A stretch of 64,000 nt of DNA from GWE2-40-63 sp050251815 (GTDB lineage Bacteria; Bacteroidota; Bacteroidia; Bacteroidales; SZUA-534). The notes beneath the pieces are model-generated. The model had not been told where the DNA came from. It saw nothing but the letters and a program-made list of their open reading frames with translations, and ran no database searches. This document shows positions 61,868 to 64,000 of the stretch, piece by piece. The stretch is from the NCBI GenBank assembly GCA_050251815.1, contig JBFWMB010000001.1, forward strand, positions 1-64,000, written 5' to 3'. Positions within the stretch are counted from its first letter, which is position 1, and each line of letters begins with the position of its first letter. The position numbers and the translations under genes are program-made.

Positions 61868-64000
61868 ATGCCTAAAATAATCCTCATCCTAATTGTTTTA
61901 CTATTCTCATTGTTAAATAAGCAAATTCTACGTGGCCAATCGAATAATTCAAGGAATTATCGTTTTCAGTATTTTATGATAGAAGATGGCTTGCCGCAAA
62001 ACACCATTACCTGTATTGCAAAAGACCATTATGGCTTTATGTGGTTTGGCACCAACAATGGTATTTGTCGATACGATTCGTATAATTTTGAATTGTTTCA
62101 GGCTGACGAATCGAATAGGCATGCTTTGCCCGATAACTTAATCCGAACCATAACTCCCGGTACCCACAACCTGGTATGGGTAGGCTCATTAAAAGGTTTA
62201 TCGTATTTTGACCACGATAAAAAACAAATCACGCAATTTACTGATAGCAGCGCATATGGAGAACCCATACGCAAAGTAAGTTCAATTGTATCAATTAAAA
62301 ACAAAGTTTGGGTGGCTACTGAAAATCAGGGTGTTTTTTTATTACAGAAACAAAAAGATTCGTACCGAATTCAGGCTCAATATTGTCAGGCCAATAACAA
62401 ACTGGCAAACAACCAGGTAAATGTATTATACCAGGCAAGAGATGGAAATATGTTAGCCGGAAGCAGTGACGGGTATTTTATTTTTGATTCAATCAACAAC
62501 AAATTTATTGAACCTGAGTCCGATAGAATTTTACCGCCTCAGTCGAACGTTAACGATATTTATGACGACAAGCACAAAAATTTATACTTTGCAACCAACA
62601 ACGGACTATTTATCCATCACTTTAAAAATAAAACGCTAAACTGGCATCCATCAACAAACAACACAAACACCCTGGTACACAGCACAGTTAATATGGTTCG
62701 GCAGGATGTTTCGGGACAAATATTGGTTGCATCGCTGGGTGGTTTGCAAAGCCTTGATTTGGAGACGGGTATTTTTTCTGATTTTGGCAAAGATGGTCCG
62801 GAAAACTTCTCAATTAACAATGAATTTGTAAATGCACTGTTTTGCGATTCCAGCGGAAATATATGGATTGGAACAGAAAAAGGGGGCATCAATAAATTTA
62901 ATATTTATCAAAATCCACTATCGTTTTACACCAACAATCCAAACAACCCAAACAGTCTGAACAACAACACCATAAATTCTGTGCTACGCGAAAACAACAA
63001 CCTTTGGATAGGTACAGCCGGAGGTGGTTTAAACCTGCTCAATATTGAACAGAATAAATTCTCACATTTTACCTACAGCGCTACCAATTCCCAAACATTA
63101 AGCAGCGATTATGTAACTTCAATTGTCCGAGGAAAAAACGGAGTATTGTATGTAGGTACCTGGGGTGGCGGTTTAAATGCACTTACAACCCATGGCAACC
63201 GCATTACCATTGACCGCATAACTTTGTCCGATCCCAATTATAAAAACGATTTGGTTGATGGCTTTGTATCCTCTCTGTCAGATAATCCATTGGGCTATTT
63301 ATTGATAGGAACACAAGGCGGTTTATCGATGTTAAATTACCACAGTCACAAATTTACCACATTAAAAGCACCGTTTAACCACAACCCCCAATTAACTGAA
63401 ATTGGCTGTGTACTACTCGACTCAAAAGGCTATTACTGGATTGGAACCCGAAACGGACTTTTCCGTTTTCCACAAAGCGCTTTACGTGAAACCAAAGACG
63501 ACGATATAATAATTAGTCAATTGGAGTTTTACAAACATAAACCCAACAACGAATGGTCGTTGCCCGGTGATTATGTTATTTCGTTAATGGAAGATTCCAG
63601 CGGCGATATCTGGATTGGAACTTATGGACATGGTCTTGCACATTCGTATTTCAATTTAAATGGCGAGCTTGTATTTAAGACCTATACCAGCGATGATGGC
63701 ATTGCCAACAATGTTGTTTATGGAATTCAGGAAGACCGACACAAAAAAATATGGATAAGTACAGACTACGGTTTAAGTGTTTTAAACACCCGGAATAACG
63801 TTATTCGTAATTTTTTTAAACAAGATGGGTTACTTAATAACCAATTTTATTGGTCAGCTTCACATAAATCGGAAGATGGAATTATGTATTTTGGAGGAAT
63901 TCAGGGATTGAATTATTTCAATCCCGACCACTTTTACGATTACACTCTCACTCCCACACCAAAAATAACGCGACTAAAAATTTATAATCAGGAAGTTAAT
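61868..64000 (+). CDS. Hybrid two-component system sensor/regulator (N-terminal part)
   Basis: The first 711 codons of a protein that runs beyond the right window edge. A signal peptide (LILIVLLFSLLNK) is followed by the two-component-regulator propeller repeats typical of HTCS periplasmic sensors. Examples are IEDGLPQNTITCIAKDHYGFMWFGTNNGICRYD, IWIGTEKGGINKFN, LWIGTAGGGLNLLN, YWIGTRNGLFRF and IWIGTYGHGL, and it ends near the start of the Y_Y_Y domain (PKITRLKIYNQEV). The unseen part should carry the transmembrane helix, histidine kinase, receiver and AraC-type DNA-binding domain. It is divergent from the PUL operon and probably activates it on sensing arabino-oligosaccharides. The start ATG follows an AGGAGG. 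Confidence 0.9.
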   Translation, partial: MPKIILILIVLLFSLLNKQILRGQSNNSRNYRFQYFMIEDGLPQNTITCIAKDHYGFMWFGTNNGICRYDSYNFELFQADESNRHALPDNLIRTITPGTHNLVWVGSLKGLSYFDHDKKQITQFTDSSAYGEPIRKVSSIVSIKNKVWVATENQGVFLLQKQKDSYRIQAQYCQANNKLANNQVNVLYQARDGNMLAGSSDGYFIFDSINNKFIEPESDRILPPQSNVNDIYDDKHKNLYFATNNGLFIHHFKNKTLNWHPSTNNTNTLVHSTVNMVRQDVSGQILVASLGGLQSLDLETGIFSDFGKDGPENFSINNEFVNALFCDSSGNIWIGTEKGGINKFNIYQNPLSFYTNNPNNPNSLNNNTINSVLRENNNLWIGTAGGGLNLLNIEQNKFSHFTYSATNSQTLSSDYVTSIVRGKNGVLYVGTWGGGLNALTTHGNRITIDRITLSDPNYKNDLVDGFVSSLSDNPLGYLLIGTQGGLSMLNYHSHKFTTLKAPFNHNPQLTEIGCVLLDSKGYYWIGTRNGLFRFPQSALRETKDDDIIISQLEFYKHKPNNEWSLPGDYVISLMEDSSGDIWIGTYGHGLAHSYFNLNGELVFKTYTSDDGIANNVVYGIQEDRHKKIWISTDYGLSVLNTRNNVIRNFFKQDGLLNNQFYWSASHKSEDGIMYFGGIQGLNYFNPDHFYDYTLTPTPKITRLKIYNQEVN

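Overview
The window is a chromosomal stretch of a Gram-negative Bacteroidota, most likely a member of the marine or anaerobic Marinilabiliales/Prolixibacteraceae type. The evidence is two SusC/SusD pairs, a divergent hybrid two-component sensor, lipoprotein signal peptides on secreted enzymes, TAnnTTTG-type -7 boxes, a Bacteroidota-type HU-like protein, and a Na+-pumping methylmalonyl-CoA decarboxylase operon typical of propionate-forming fermenters. I see no rRNA, tRNA, CRISPR array, prophage or insertion sequence.

Layout. 1-3.8 kb (minus): the start of a PiT phosphate transporter behind a candidate Pho-type operator, then a lipid kinase overlapping an LTA-synthase-like phosphoglycerol transferase. 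3.8-8.3 kb (minus): mce-mmdA-oadG-bccP-oadB, the Na+-translocating methylmalonyl-CoA decarboxylase with its epimerase. 8.6-13.3 kb: an exported GH3/serine-hydrolase fusion and a receiver-PAS-adenylate cyclase. 13.4-18.3 kb: an AT-rich SusC/SusD pair without enzymes. 18.6-21.8 kb: hutI and ftcD, the last steps of histidine degradation. 22-27.8 kb (plus): an Omp85-type barrel, two hybrid histidine kinases and a stand-alone receiver. 27.9-32 kb (minus): LolA-like protein, FtsK and a DUF4412 lipoprotein. 32.3-34.4 kb (plus): carbamate kinase and ornithine carbamoyltransferase. 34.7-42.2 kb (plus): HU-like protein, a tiny lysine-rich protein, a DUF4139 protein carrying an inserted SusC-like segment, an S9 peptidase and a membrane SpoIIE phosphatase. 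42.3-47.2 kb (minus): rRNA methyltransferase, 3'-5' exonuclease, DUF5063 protein and RecQ.

47.3-64 kb is an arabinan-type polysaccharide utilization locus (PUL). A hybrid two-component sensor (plus strand, cut by the window end) diverges from a minus-strand series: surface glycan-binding lipoprotein, SusC, SusD, GH43 with a C-terminal domain, GH127, GH51 and a short GH43. Together these would capture arabinan-like glycans at the surface, import them, and cleave alpha-1,5 backbones, alpha-arabinofuranosyl branches and beta-L-arabinofuranosides.

The least ordinary items are: a piece of a SusC N-terminus embedded in a DUF4139 protein (36710-37024); an internally duplicated putative binding module in the PUL lipoprotein; strong hairpins between susD and GH43 (54477-54518) and just upstream of the SpoIIE gene (40731-40772); an exported extra domain on OadB; a degenerate receiver on the cyclase; and an overlapping phosphoglycerol transferase/lipid kinase pair.
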